Positions 32,228 through 40,872 of a stretch of DNA of 55,597 nucleotides are shown in pieces. Source of the DNA: DASRHT01 sp035293765 (lineage in GTDB: Bacteria; Chloroflexota; Ktedonobacteria; Ktedonobacterales; Ktedonobacteraceae); assembly GCA_035293765.1 (NCBI GenBank), contig DATGMF010000063.1, positions 1-55,597 of the forward strand, read 5' to 3'. A program made the position numbers and the translations under genes. The notes under the pieces were generated by a model, which did not search any database, was not told where the DNA came from, and was given only the letters and a program-made list of their open reading frames with translations. How positions within the stretch are numbered: position 1 is the stretch's first letter; each line of letters starts with the position of its first letter.

Positions 32228-33259
32228 ATGGTTCAAACCCGGCTTAAAACAATTTTTACCCTGCTCGTCCTGACACTGGCTCTGGCTACATCTTTCCTTA
32301 TCTGGCCCACCTACTCGGCGGCAGCGGCATCCGGCCCGGACTTCTCCCTCTTAGCAAATCCAACCTCCCGCACTATCGAAAGAGGACAGACCGCCACCTA
32401 CACCATTCATGTACAGGCGTTGAACGGCTTTAATGGGACCGTGAATCTGACCGTTTCAGGTGTGCCCAATCATGATTCCGCCTCCTTCACAAACCCAACG
32501 GTGACGGGCACTGGCGACTCAGTTCTGAGTGTTCATAGCCCTGGACATGAATCTGCGCTGGGAACCGCTACATTAACCGTCACTGGCACCAGTGGCAGCT
32601 TGCAGCATTCCATCCAGGTGACTTTGACGACAATCCCGGTCCCCGACTTCTCTATCTCTTCCAATCCGTTCGTCCAGACCGTTAAGCCCGGGGGAACCGC
32701 CGTTTATCAAATCAGCGTTACTTCTGTGCCAGGAACAAATTTCTCCGGCACCGTTACCCTGGCCGTTTCAGGCGTGCCCGCCAGCGCCACGGCATCCTTT
32801 ACCTCCACCTCCGTAGTAGTTCCCGGGACCAGCGAACTTGATATTAAAACCACCTCACAGACTACCACAGGCTCCTTTGGACTGACTGTTACCGGCACGA
32901 GTGGACAGCTAGGACATTTTACCGATATTACGTTTGAAGTCATCCCGCCAAATTCCAACTTCACGCTTTCGGCAAGCCCGACTTCGCAGAGCATTCAAAG
33001 AGGGGGCTTGAATGCTGTCTATACCATCCATGTTGGTGCGTTGAACGGCTTCATCGGGACCGTCAACTTCACCGTTTCAGGCGTACCAGCCAACGACCTC
33101 GGCTTCTTCAACCCCGACTCGGTGGCAGGCTCAGGGGACGTCGATTTTATCTTTAATAGCGGCGCTCAGTCTTCCCTGGGCACATTTACCTTAACCGTCA
33201 CCGGGACAAGCGGCCCGTTACAGCACTCTATCCAGGTAACCTGTACGGTAACGCAGTAG
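32228..33259 (+). CDS. secreted protein of three Ig-like repeats
   Basis: 343-residue exported protein: signal peptide (about 1-36), then three tandem beta-sandwich repeats of about 100 residues. Each opens with a phrase like FSLLANPTSRTIERGQTATYTIHV and closes with GTxTLTVTGTSGxLxHSIQV. Copies 1 and 3 are most alike, suggesting duplication within the gene. Such proline/threonine-rich repeats are common in surface-attached or secreted adhesive proteins; there is no sorting signal or catalytic site. GGAG lies about 9 bases before the ATG. The promoter and palindrome at 32044-32081 probably control it. Confidence 0.82.
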   Translation: MVQTRLKTIFTLLVLTLALATSFLIWPTYSAAAASGPDFSLLANPTSRTIERGQTATYTIHVQALNGFNGTVNLTVSGVPNHDSASFTNPTVTGTGDSVLSVHSPGHESALGTATLTVTGTSGSLQHSIQVTLTTIPVPDFSISSNPFVQTVKPGGTAVYQISVTSVPGTNFSGTVTLAVSGVPASATASFTSTSVVVPGTSELDIKTTSQTTTGSFGLTVTGTSGQLGHFTDITFEVIPPNSNFTLSASPTSQSIQRGGLNAVYTIHVGALNGFIGTVNFTVSGVPANDLGFFNPDSVAGSGDVDFIFNSGAQSSLGTFTLTVTGTSGPLQHSIQVTCTVTQ

Positions 33260-33685
33260 CTTGCTTGCAGACCCTCACTTCGAGGAGGCTGACCCGTTTA
33301 TTCGGGGCCGGCTTCCTTGAAAAACGCCCTTGCTCGCTTCAATAAAGCCATCATTGTATCCTGCCATGATAATTTTCTGCTATAGACCCTCTTCCCCTTT
33401 AGTAAAAGCTAACAACTGACTCTCTTCATCGCTCTCCTTGACCATATGATTGATGTTATCAATTTTGACATCAGGAGGCGATTTTCCCTCCAGGAAATGC
33501 GCGCTTCTGCTGCTTATTTTACCTTTTTATGCGGCGATATAATAAAAGGCACATTTGTACAATATTCTTGACAGGCTCTACAAGAGTAGGCTATGCTGCA
33601 TATACATACCAGGGGGTAGCATTGCATCTCGATATCCTAAATCACATTTTTAAGATTACAGCAACTAAAGAAAGGACAGGCCGCC
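33260..33685. other. intergenic region with promoter for the methyltransferase
   Basis: Contains a GC-rich imperfect hairpin just after the surface-protein gene (about 33283-33317), a small palindrome ATTGAT-gtt-ATCAAT (33449-33463), an isolated TATAAT (33538-33543) and the promoter listed next. No gene is visible. Confidence 0.55.
33568..33597 (+). promoter_or_regulatory. sigma-70-type promoter for the methyltransferase
   Basis: TTGACA (33568-33573, perfect -35), spacer 18, TATGCT (33592-33597). It lies about 90 bases upstream of the start codon. Confidence 0.5.
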
Positions 33686-34552
33686 ATGTCATCTGCCGAC
33701 GGAACTTCTTCAGGGAACAGGTATATCATCAATATCGAGGAGGCAGCAGAAACCGCGCGTCTCATGGAGCAAGACCGTCTTTTTACGCAAGCGATGGGTG
33801 GCCTTTTTCCCGAGCGGTCGGACGATATGGCGCGCTTTGGAGAGATTCTTGACATCGCGTGCGGGCCAGGCGGCTGGGCATTGGAAGTTGCATTCCAATA
33901 TCCAGATACGCAAGTGGTCGGCATTGACATCAACCCTCTGGTGATCCAATACGCGTTCGCGCAAGCCCGCACGCGTCAGTTGCAAAATGTCACCTTCGAG
34001 ATTGTCGATGCACTCAAGCCGCTCCCGTTTAGCGATTGCAGCTTTGATCTCGTCAATGCGCGGCTGCTGGTCGGTTTCATGGATCAAGAGTCCTGGCCCA
34101 GGTTGCTTGCCGAGTGTTACCGCATCCTGCGCCCGGGCGGAGTTATCCGGTTAACAGAAAGCGATGGATGGACGACAAACAGCTTCGCCGCCCAGCGGCT
34201 TTTCGGCTATCTCTGTCAGGTGCTTGTTATGCAGAAGCGCACATTTTCTGTTGACGGACGCTCTTTTGGCCTGGTGCATCAGTTAGGGAAGCTTATCCGT
34301 GATACAGGCTTTGAAAAGGTAGAGAAGCGCGCTTTTTTTATTGATGCCTCTTGTGGCGCTGATTCCCACTACGCTGTCTATAAGGATATAGAAATACTTT
34401 TCTCCTTGCTCAAGCCCTATATCATCAAATCTGACCTTGTGAAAGAAGAAGAGTACGACCGTCTCTACAACCGTATGCTCGCGGACATGTTAGGCGACGA
34501 CTTTACAAGCATCTCCTTCGGCTTAATCACCTGGGGGGTCAAGCCTGAGTAG
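33686..34552 (+). CDS. class I SAM-dependent methyltransferase
   Basis: 288-residue enzyme with a Rossmann-like SAM-binding domain. Motif I is LDIACGPGGWALEVA (about 54-68), with the acidic motif II in VVGIDINPLV and the post-motif PLPFSDCSFDLVNARLLVGF (about 112-131). LRPGGVIRLTESDGW follows. This resembles small-molecule or ubiquinone/menaquinone-type methyltransferases; the substrate is unknown. AAAGGA lies about 9 bases before the ATG. It has its own promoter and a strong terminator, so it is a single-gene unit. Confidence 0.88.
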   Translation: MSSADGTSSGNRYIINIEEAAETARLMEQDRLFTQAMGGLFPERSDDMARFGEILDIACGPGGWALEVAFQYPDTQVVGIDINPLVIQYAFAQARTRQLQNVTFEIVDALKPLPFSDCSFDLVNARLLVGFMDQESWPRLLAECYRILRPGGVIRLTESDGWTTNSFAAQRLFGYLCQVLVMQKRTFSVDGRSFGLVHQLGKLIRDTGFEKVEKRAFFIDASCGADSHYAVYKDIEILFSLLKPYIIKSDLVKEEEYDRLYNRMLADMLGDDFTSISFGLITWGVKPE

Positions 34553-34556
34553 GGGT

Positions 34557-34603
34557 ATTCCCTTGCGTCGCAAATTCTAGATGTTGCGCAAGGGAATTTT
34601 TTT
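34557..34603 (+). terminator. Rho-independent terminator
   Basis: ATTCCCTTGCG (34557-34567) pairs with CGCAAGGGAAT (34587-34597), followed by T7. It isolates the monooxygenase operon from upstream transcription. Confidence 0.9.
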
Positions 34604-34692
34604 ACCAATTTTACACCCCCACCCCCTTCAATTTCACTTCCCTATCACTCCGCCTGGGTATAGTAGTACCAGCTAAAAATTTTACTGGGGAT

Positions 34693-34813
34693 GGGCAACC
34701 GCAAGGGCTGCCCCTACAGACCCTGCCCTGGCATACCGGAACCGATCTTCCTTGCCAACCATTGTAGGGACCGGGCAACCGCAAGGTTGCCCCTACAGAC
34801 CCTGCCCTGGCAT
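34693..34813. repeat. two direct copies of the palindromic repeat upstream of the monooxygenase operon
   Basis: A unit of about 42 bases (GGGCAACCGCAAGG...CCCCTAC followed by AGACCCTGCCCTGGCAT) occurs at 34693-34734 and 34773-34813. The second copy is preceded by GTAGGGACC, so 34764-34796 is a complete GTAG...CTAC element. The shared 17-base tail lies outside the palindrome, implying that a larger segment was duplicated. It lies 63 bases upstream of the hydroxylase start. Confidence 0.75.
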
Positions 34814-34875
34814 GCGAATTTCAAGACGCTCCCTATTTTTCCATCGTGGAAGGCCAGAAAAGGAGACACAACTCT

Positions 34876-36504
34876 ATGGCACGAAACAGTCTCACGAAGG
34901 CGTACCAAAAGATCCAGGAGCTTTCCTGGGAGCCAACTTTTGTGACGCCAGCTCAGAAGTACCCGACCGACTACAAGTTTACGAAGGCCCCTAAGAAGGA
35001 GCCATTGAAGCAGGTCATGCAATCCTATTTCCCCATGCAGGAGGAGAAGGATGATCGCTCAATGGGGGCGATGGATGGCGCACTGCGTGGCAACATGTTC
35101 CGCTCGACGGAGCCACGCTGGATGGAGTGGATGAAGCTTTTCCTGGGCATCAGCCCGTTCCCGGAAATTTCCGCCGCTCGTGCCATGCCCCTGCTTACTT
35201 CGGTGGTGCCTAATCCCGAGCTGCATAACGGCCTGGTGCTTCAGATGATTGACGAGGTGCGCCACTCCACCATTCAGATGCATCTGAAGCGTTACTATAT
35301 GAAAAACTATATAGATCCCACCGGCTTCGATACCACTGAGAAGTCTTTCGACCGCTGTTACGCGGGCACGATTGGCCGCCAGTTTGGCGAGGGTTTTACG
35401 ACGGGCGACGCGATCACGGCTGCCAACGTCTATCTCCAGATCGTGGCGGAGACGGCCTTCACCAATACCCTGTTCGTCGCCATGCCGTCCGAAGCTGCTG
35501 CCAACGGCGATTATCTGCTGCCGACGGTTTTCCTCTCCGTCCAATCGGACGAGTCTCGCCATATCAGTAACGGCTATGCCACGCTGCTGATGGCCCTGGC
35601 CGACCCGGACAATCGGCCCCTGCTGGAGCGTGACCTGCGCTACGCCTTCTGGAACAACCATGCACTCGTCGATGCCGCTATCGGCACCTTCATCGAGTAT
35701 GGCACGAAGGACCGGCGCAAGAATCGCGAGAGCTATGCCGAGATGTGGCGACGCTGGATCTACGACGACTACTACCGCAGCTACCTCATGCCGCTGGAGA
35801 AGTACGGCCTGAAGATCCACCACGATGACATTGAGGAGGCGTGGAACCGCATCGCCAACAAAGGGTATGTGCATAAGACCGCCCAGTTCTTCGCCACGGG
35901 ATGGTTCGCCAACTTCTGGCGCATCGACCCGATGACGGAAGAGGATTTCGAGTGGTTCGAGTTCAAGTATCCCGGCTGGTACAACGAATATGGCAAGTGG
36001 TGGGAGCACTATGCCCGCCTGTCCAGGCCCAACGGTCACAAGCCGATTGCCTTTGAGGACGTTGGCTACGTCTATCCGCATCGCTGCTGGACCTGCATGG
36101 TTCCCTGCATGATTCGCGAAGACACGATCATGGACACGGTAGATGGGCAGGTACGCACCTACTGCTCCAAAACCTGTCATTGGACCGATAAAGTCGCCTT
36201 CCGCGGCGAATACCAGGGCCGCCCGACGCCTGCAATGGGTCGTCTGGTGGGTAAGCGCGAGTGGGAAACCTGCTATCACGGCTGGGATGTGGCCGATGTG
36301 ATGGTGGACCAGGGCTTCGTCCGTCCCGATGGTAAGACGCTGATCCCGCAGCCGCACGTCATCTTCGATGATAAGCAGATGTGGACGTTAGATCACCTCA
36401 AGGGGATCGAGTTCCAGAGTCCGAACGTCCTGCTTAACAAAATGACGCCGGAGCAGCGAGAAGCCCACATGGCTGAATACCGCAAAGGTTTCACCATTAA
36501 ATGA
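34876..36504 (+). CDS. prmA: propane/Mim-type soluble diiron monooxygenase, hydroxylase large subunit
   Basis: 542-residue catalytic subunit of a bacterial multicomponent monooxygenase that inserts one O atom from O2 into an alkane or similar substrate. All six carboxylate/His diiron ligands can be placed with the classical spacing: Glu97, Glu127-x-x-His130 (DEVRH), Glu192 (AETAF) and Glu226-x-x-His229 (DESRH). The C-terminal part carries a YHS-like Cys cluster (CWTCMVPC...YCSKTCHW) found in the propane and binuclear-iron-monooxygenase branch. The gene order behind it (reductase, small subunit, coupling protein, amidohydrolase, DUF59, ADH, GroEL) is that of mim/prm loci. AAAAGGAG lies about 7 bases before ATG 34876. 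Substrate could be propane, phenol or acetone; propane is favoured from synteny. Confidence 0.93.
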   Translation: MARNSLTKAYQKIQELSWEPTFVTPAQKYPTDYKFTKAPKKEPLKQVMQSYFPMQEEKDDRSMGAMDGALRGNMFRSTEPRWMEWMKLFLGISPFPEISAARAMPLLTSVVPNPELHNGLVLQMIDEVRHSTIQMHLKRYYMKNYIDPTGFDTTEKSFDRCYAGTIGRQFGEGFTTGDAITAANVYLQIVAETAFTNTLFVAMPSEAAANGDYLLPTVFLSVQSDESRHISNGYATLLMALADPDNRPLLERDLRYAFWNNHALVDAAIGTFIEYGTKDRRKNRESYAEMWRRWIYDDYYRSYLMPLEKYGLKIHHDDIEEAWNRIANKGYVHKTAQFFATGWFANFWRIDPMTEEDFEWFEFKYPGWYNEYGKWWEHYARLSRPNGHKPIAFEDVGYVYPHRCWTCMVPCMIREDTIMDTVDGQVRTYCSKTCHWTDKVAFRGEYQGRPTPAMGRLVGKREWETCYHGWDVADVMVDQGFVRPDGKTLIPQPHVIFDDKQMWTLDHLKGIEFQSPNVLLNKMTPEQREAHMAEYRKGFTIK

Positions 36505-36528
36505 CGTCCTGGCATGTCAAACGAACCT

Positions 36529-36557
36529 GTAGGGGCAACCCCTTGCGGTTGCCCTAC
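36529..36557. repeat. MITE-like short element between hydroxylase and reductase genes
   Basis: GTAGGGGCAACC-ccttg-CGGTTGCCCTAC is a nearly perfect 29-base palindrome. Flanking bases TGTCAAACG (36516-36524) and CGTTTG/TTTGACA on the other side extend the symmetry, so the whole 36516-36572 could fold. Confidence 0.8.
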
Positions 36558-36801
36558 CACGTTTGTTTGACACCCGGTGTGGGGCAGGCGCGTCGCTATG
36601 GCACGGGTGGTATGTGGATGAATCGGTAGATGCAAGGGGATACGGTAGATGCGAGAGGTTCGCGCCTGTCCTGCTGCGGGTCCAACGAATGTACGGCGGA
36701 CGCGATCAATCGGGTCAGTACGGCAATTGCGGCAACGATGAAGGGGAGGGGCTGGAGAGGATGAGGGGGCCTGGCGCTTGCCCTATGAAATGAGTTGCGA
36801 G

Positions 36802-37839
36802 ATGGCTATACACAAAGTACGGTTTCAGCCGGTTGATATTGAGATTGAGGTGAGCGAAGACGAGACGGTGCTCAATGCTGCGTTCCGGCAGGGCGTGTCG
36901 TTGACACATGGATGCCGCGAGGGGCAGTGCGGGGCCTGCAAGTCGTTTTTGCTGGATGGCGACCTGGAGATGAAAAAGTACTCCACGTTCGCGCTGCCGG
37001 ACTATGAGAGCGAAGAAGGATACGTGCTGCTCTGCCGCTCCCATGTCTATAGCGACGCGGAAGTGGAGTTGATCAACTATGACGAAGACATTCTGCGCCT
37101 GGGCATCCCCATCGAAACGTTCAAGATGACTATCGAAGCCATCGAGCCGCTGACGCATGATATTCGCCGCCTGGTGCTCAAGTTCAGCGAAGAGGGACAA
37201 AAGATGCGCTTCAATGCCGGGCAATACGCTTCCATCCGCGTTCCCGGCAGGGACGAGTATCGCGCTTATTCGATGGCGAATACGCCGCGTACACCGGGAC
37301 GACTGGAGTTCATGATCAAAATGTTCCCGGACGGCCTCTTTTCAGGTCTGCTGGATAACGGCTTCACGGTTGGTCAAGAGCTGGAGATCAAGGGACCGTA
37401 TGGCGTCTTTATGCTGCGTGAGAAGTGGAATAGCGATATCCTCTGTATTGGAGGCGGCTCCGGCATGGCCCCCCTCTGGTCGCTGCTCAACGATATGGCG
37501 GAACGCGGGATCAAGCGCAAAGCCACCTACTTCTACGGCGCGAGAACGCGCAAAGACTTATTTTACCTTGATCGCCTGCATGAGCTGGAGGAAAAGCTGC
37601 CCGGCTTTCGTTTTATACCCGCGCTCTCAATGGCAACGGCAGAGGACGAGTGGGACGGCGAAACTGGCCTGATCACCGAAGTGCTGGACCGCCACCTGGA
37701 GGGCGACCAGAGCTTCACCCAGGCATACCTCTGCGGTCCACCGCTGATGATCGACGCCGCCGTCCCAGTGCTTGTGAGCAAAGGCATCAGCGAAGATCGC
37801 ATCTTTTATGACAAGTTCACACCAACCAGCACACCGTAG
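36802..37839 (+). CDS. prmB: monooxygenase reductase component (2Fe-2S ferredoxin / FAD / NAD)
   Basis: 345-residue electron donor that passes NAD(P)H electrons to the diiron hydroxylase. N-terminal plant-type ferredoxin domain: Cys38, Cys43, Cys46 (CREGQCGACKSF) and Cys78 (YVLLCRS). FAD-binding beta barrel with RAYSMAN, then the NAD domain with GGGSGMAPLWSLL and the closing YLCGPPLMIDAA. Three in-frame starts exist (TTG 36778, ATG 36790, ATG 36802). I choose 36802 because relatives begin MxxHxVRFxPV; no strong ribosome binding site decides it. Its stop TAG is the first part of the repeat element at 37836. Confidence 0.92.
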   Translation: MAIHKVRFQPVDIEIEVSEDETVLNAAFRQGVSLTHGCREGQCGACKSFLLDGDLEMKKYSTFALPDYESEEGYVLLCRSHVYSDAEVELINYDEDILRLGIPIETFKMTIEAIEPLTHDIRRLVLKFSEEGQKMRFNAGQYASIRVPGRDEYRAYSMANTPRTPGRLEFMIKMFPDGLFSGLLDNGFTVGQELEIKGPYGVFMLREKWNSDILCIGGGSGMAPLWSLLNDMAERGIKRKATYFYGARTRKDLFYLDRLHELEEKLPGFRFIPALSMATAEDEWDGETGLITEVLDRHLEGDQSFTQAYLCGPPLMIDAAVPVLVSKGISEDRIFYDKFTPTSTP

Positions 37840-37881
37840 GGACCCGATTTATCGCGTCCAACCCGCGATTTATCGCGTTCC
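37836..37881. repeat. repeat-family copy that supplies the reductase stop codon
   Basis: GTAGGGACCCGATTTATCGC (37836-37855) is followed by a second ACCCGCGATTTATCGCG (37861-37877). The TAG of GTAG ends the reductase gene (CCG TAG). The right-hand CTAC end is missing. Confidence 0.7.
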
Positions 37882-37934
37882 CCGTGCCGACCAACTCATC
37901 GCGTCCTATTTGTTAACGGAGGAAAGGATCTATC

Positions 37935-39032
37935 ATGGCAGACCCGATCACTGATAATGGGCCAGCGATCAACATTACCAACGCGCAGGCTGGCGCAGCC
38001 ACATTTGTAGGCTCGGAGAGTCGCGCCTTCAACTATTTCCAGCCAAAGGGGCGTCAGGCCAGCATCTATGAGGATGTCACCATAGATGTCCAGCCCGATC
38101 CTGACCGGTACCTGCTACAGGGCTGGCTCTATGCTTTCGCCAATGGTACCGAAGGATACGATCCGCGCTGGACAAAAATGAAATCGTCCAACTGGCATCT
38201 TTTCCGCGACCCTAACGAGCAGTGGCATCGCAATATGTACATCCGTGAGGCCAACACTGTGCGCCAGATCCAGCAGGCCCAGACGATAGGCCGGGAACAG
38301 AACGTTTACGCGACCTGGGACAAGAGCTGGATCAAATGCATGGAAACCCATGTTGGCGCGTCGATGCACGCCGAGTACGGCCTGGGCATGCACGTCTTCG
38401 TACCGGCGCAACGCGATGGCACCACCAACATGATCAATAATACAATGGCGATCAACGCAACCGACAAGCTACGCCTGGCCCAGGACCTGGCACTCTACAA
38501 CCTGGAATTGAGCGAGCGTATTGCGGGCTTTGATGGCAAGGCGCATAAACAGACCTGGAAAAACGATCCTGCCTGGCTCGGCGTACGCGAGAACGTCGAA
38601 CGCCTGACCGCCTCCGCTGACTGGGCCGAGCAACTCTTCGCCACTAACGTGATTTACGAACCGCTCTGTGGGGAACTGTTCCGCAGCCAGTTCGTGATGC
38701 AGTGCGCTGCGCCTCACGGCGATTTCATCACACCGGTGTTTTTTGGCATAGCGGAGCACGATTACGAGCGCAATCTGGCCTACACCGTCGATTTCTTCAA
38801 GCTGCTCGTCGATGACGAGGAACACGGCGAGGCTAATAAGCGCATCATGGGCGAGTGGCTCTCGCACTGGACGCCATTCAGCGTTGCCGGAGCGCGCCAG
38901 TTGCAGCCCATCTGGTCTCAAGTGCAGATCAAAGTACTGCGCTTCGAAGATGCGTATGAGCGCGCCAAAAATCGCTTCACGGCGGTCCTATCAAAACTTG
39001 GATTAGAGTTGCCAAAGGAGGTACAGCTTTGA
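37935..39032 (+). CDS. prmC: monooxygenase hydroxylase small (beta) subunit
   Basis: 365-residue ferritin-like but metal-free partner of the large subunit. It shows FNYFQPKGRQASIYEDVTIDVQP near the start and WDKSWIKCMETHVGASMHAEYG, IAEHDYERNLAY and LVDDEEHGEANKRIM later, all typical of BMM beta subunits. It carries pseudo-motifs in place of the paired ExxH metal sites. GGAGGAAAGG lies about 9 bases before the ATG. Its stop overlaps the coupling-protein start by 3 bases, giving translational coupling. Confidence 0.92.
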   Translation: MADPITDNGPAINITNAQAGAATFVGSESRAFNYFQPKGRQASIYEDVTIDVQPDPDRYLLQGWLYAFANGTEGYDPRWTKMKSSNWHLFRDPNEQWHRNMYIREANTVRQIQQAQTIGREQNVYATWDKSWIKCMETHVGASMHAEYGLGMHVFVPAQRDGTTNMINNTMAINATDKLRLAQDLALYNLELSERIAGFDGKAHKQTWKNDPAWLGVRENVERLTASADWAEQLFATNVIYEPLCGELFRSQFVMQCAAPHGDFITPVFFGIAEHDYERNLAYTVDFFKLLVDDEEHGEANKRIMGEWLSHWTPFSVAGARQLQPIWSQVQIKVLRFEDAYERAKNRFTAVLSKLGLELPKEVQL

Positions 39033-39448
39033 GTCAAACTGCGGAAAACAAGGCTACAGGCACACGCTCAACATATGAATTGCAGTTCAAACGCGAGCCA
39101 TCCAACCTCTGCGGAGTGACGATGAGCGCCAGCGTCGAAGGCAACGCCATAGCCGAGCTCATGAGCAAGAAACCCGGGGTGCGGATCACACGCTATCCGG
39201 CCATTATCCGTATCGACGCGGAGAAGATGATCGAGTTCGATATGGACGAGATCGGCTCCGCCCTGGGCTATGAGTCAGGCGAGTACACCGTCTACGATTT
39301 TGAGGTCGAGACATCGACCCACTATGGACGCCAGGTGCGACTCGATGACAGGGTGCTCCTCTTCGCCAATCCCGAAGATGCCGCCGAATATCTCGGCTTT
39401 GAGCCGGAGCCCACCGCCTCATCCCAAACCTCGCCTACCAGCCCGTAG
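39029..39448 (+). CDS. prmD: monooxygenase coupling (effector) protein, MmoB/DmpM family
   Basis: 139-residue cofactor-free protein that binds the hydroxylase and tunes substrate and O2 access. The core (about 25-120) has VTMSASVEGNAIAELMSKKPGVRITRYPAIIRIDAEKMIEFDMDEI in the usual order (described piecewise: VRITRYPAIIRI, then EFDMDEIG). It starts with TTG at 39029, preceded by AAAGGAGG at 6 bases. It overlaps the TGA of the small-subunit gene (TTGA). The stop TAG is again part of a GTAGGGG repeat element (39445). Confidence 0.9.
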   Translation: MSQTAENKATGTRSTYELQFKREPSNLCGVTMSASVEGNAIAELMSKKPGVRITRYPAIIRIDAEKMIEFDMDEIGSALGYESGEYTVYDFEVETSTHYGRQVRLDDRVLLFANPEDAAEYLGFEPEPTASSQTSPTSP

Positions 39449-39561
39449 GGGTAACCCTTGCAGTTACCCTGACACGGTTACCCAACCGAGGGAAGATGAT
39501 CGTCTGTGTTCTGTGGTCCAGGTAGCCGTACGTGGTGGGTAGCCGCAAGGGCTACCCCTAC
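39445..39561. repeat. MITE-like element, 117 bp, supplying the prmD stop codon
   Basis: Starts GTAGGGGTAACCC-ttgc-AGTTACCC and ends GGGTAGCCGCAAGGGCTACCCC-TAC. The ends (GTAGGGGTA and TACCCCTAC) are perfect inverted repeats. The interior has no coding potential. It separates the monooxygenase genes from the amidohydrolase. Confidence 0.75.
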
Positions 39562-39615
39562 AGCAGCGTTTAACAAAGGAATACACATAGTCAGGAAACA
39601 GGAGGTCACAACACG

Positions 39616-40680
39616 ATGTATCGAACTGACAATGGAGAAGATATCTTCGTCATTGACTGCCACTCTCATTTGTGGGATGCCAGCCCTGCCAACCAGAAAA
39701 ATAAGTATGGTCGTGGCTGGATCGATTGCTTCTACGCCTACCACAAGAACCTTTCCCCGCCCGAATATGTCTGGTCGCTGGAAAAGTACGAGAAATACTC
39801 CCCCGATGATATGGTATTTGACCAGTTCGTCAAGGGCTATGTTGACCTCGCCATCCTGCAACCAACATATTTGACCGACTTCTACCATGATGGCTTCAAT
39901 ACCATTGAGCAGAATAGCGTGGTGAAGCGCGCTTATCCCGACCGCTATATCCTCAATGGCGCCTTTGATCCGCGCGATGGCGATGCCGGTCTGGACTATC
40001 TGCGGCGACAGAAGGACGATTGGGATATCAAGGGCGTGAAGCTGTACACCGCCGAGTGGCGCGGCAATTCCAAAGGCTACAAGCTCTCCGATCCCGAGAG
40101 CTACCGCTTCCTGGAGGAGTGCGTCAGGCTTGGCATTACCAACATTCATGTGCATAAAGGGCCAACCATCTATCCGCTCAACCGCGACGCCTTCGACGTG
40201 GCCGATGTCGATGATGCCGCCTCAGTATTCACTGATCTAAACTTTATCGTCGAGCACGCGGGCTTGCCGCGCATCGAAGACTTCTGCTGGATCGCCACCC
40301 AGGAATCCAATGTCTACGCGGGCCTCGCCGTCGTCCTGCCCTTCATCTATCCACGCCCGCGCTACTTCGCCGAAGTGATGGCGAACCTGATGTTCTGGCT
40401 CGGGCCGGATAAGATCCTCTTCGGCAGCGACTACGCGATATGGGAGCCCAGGTGGCTGATCGAGAGATTCATGGCCTTCCAGTTCCCGGAGGACCTGCAA
40501 GCGGAGTTCAACGTGAAGATGGACATGGAGAACAGGCGCAAGATCCTGGGTCTCAACGCCGCCCGGCTTTATGGCATTAATCCCGACGAGCAACTGGCTA
40601 AAACCAAAGACGACCGTTTCTCGCAGGAGGCCGCCCAGATCCACCATAAAACCGGCGGCATCGGCGTCCTTGAACCGTAA
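39616..40680 (+). CDS. Amidohydrolase_2 family protein of the mim/prm cluster
   Basis: 354-residue metal-dependent hydrolase with the amidohydrolase-2 barrel. HSHLWD (about 15-20) is the first metal-binding pair, with KGVKLYTAEW and a His in NIHVHKGPT. The later His is in IVEHAGLPRIEDFCW, and LFGSDYAIWEPRW holds the metal Asp. Proteins like this always accompany binuclear-iron-monooxygenase clusters of the Mim type; whether they act on a product or help maturation is not settled as far as I know. GGAGG lies about 13 bases before the ATG. Confidence 0.88.
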   Translation: MYRTDNGEDIFVIDCHSHLWDASPANQKNKYGRGWIDCFYAYHKNLSPPEYVWSLEKYEKYSPDDMVFDQFVKGYVDLAILQPTYLTDFYHDGFNTIEQNSVVKRAYPDRYILNGAFDPRDGDAGLDYLRRQKDDWDIKGVKLYTAEWRGNSKGYKLSDPESYRFLEECVRLGITNIHVHKGPTIYPLNRDAFDVADVDDAASVFTDLNFIVEHAGLPRIEDFCWIATQESNVYAGLAVVLPFIYPRPRYFAEVMANLMFWLGPDKILFGSDYAIWEPRWLIERFMAFQFPEDLQAEFNVKMDMENRRKILGLNAARLYGINPDEQLAKTKDDRFSQEAAQIHHKTGGIGVLEP

Positions 40681-40689
40681 AACCGAACT

Positions 40690-40826
40690 GTAGGGGTAGC
40701 CCTCGCGGCTACCCTCCCAATATCGTCCTGAACCGTTGGGGCTGCTTTCGCGGCTACCCTCGGCTACCCTTCCGGTCAAACGGGAACGCGATAAATCGCG
40801 CAGGTCGCGATAAATCGGGACCCTAC
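40690..40826. repeat. MITE-like element, 137 bp
   Basis: Starts GTAGGGGTAGCCC-tcgc-GGCTACCCT and ends GGTCGCGATAAATCGGG-ACCCTAC. Terminal GTAGGG/CCCTAC are inverted. It contains two GCGATAAATCG cores. It lies between the amidohydrolase and DUF59 genes. Confidence 0.75.
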
Positions 40827-40872
40827 GGGATGTTCATGGGACGTTTCGGGATGTTTGGAAAGGAGCCATCCT

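Noticed and set aside
35059..36357. 432-residue frame opposite the hydroxylase large subunit
   Set aside because: Pure shadow of a gene whose six metal ligands are in place; the composition is typical of an antisense reading.
36563..36793. 76-residue frame between hydroxylase and reductase genes
   Set aside because: Low-complexity composition, no ribosome binding site, and it runs into the reductase start. The gap is better explained by a repeat element and leader.
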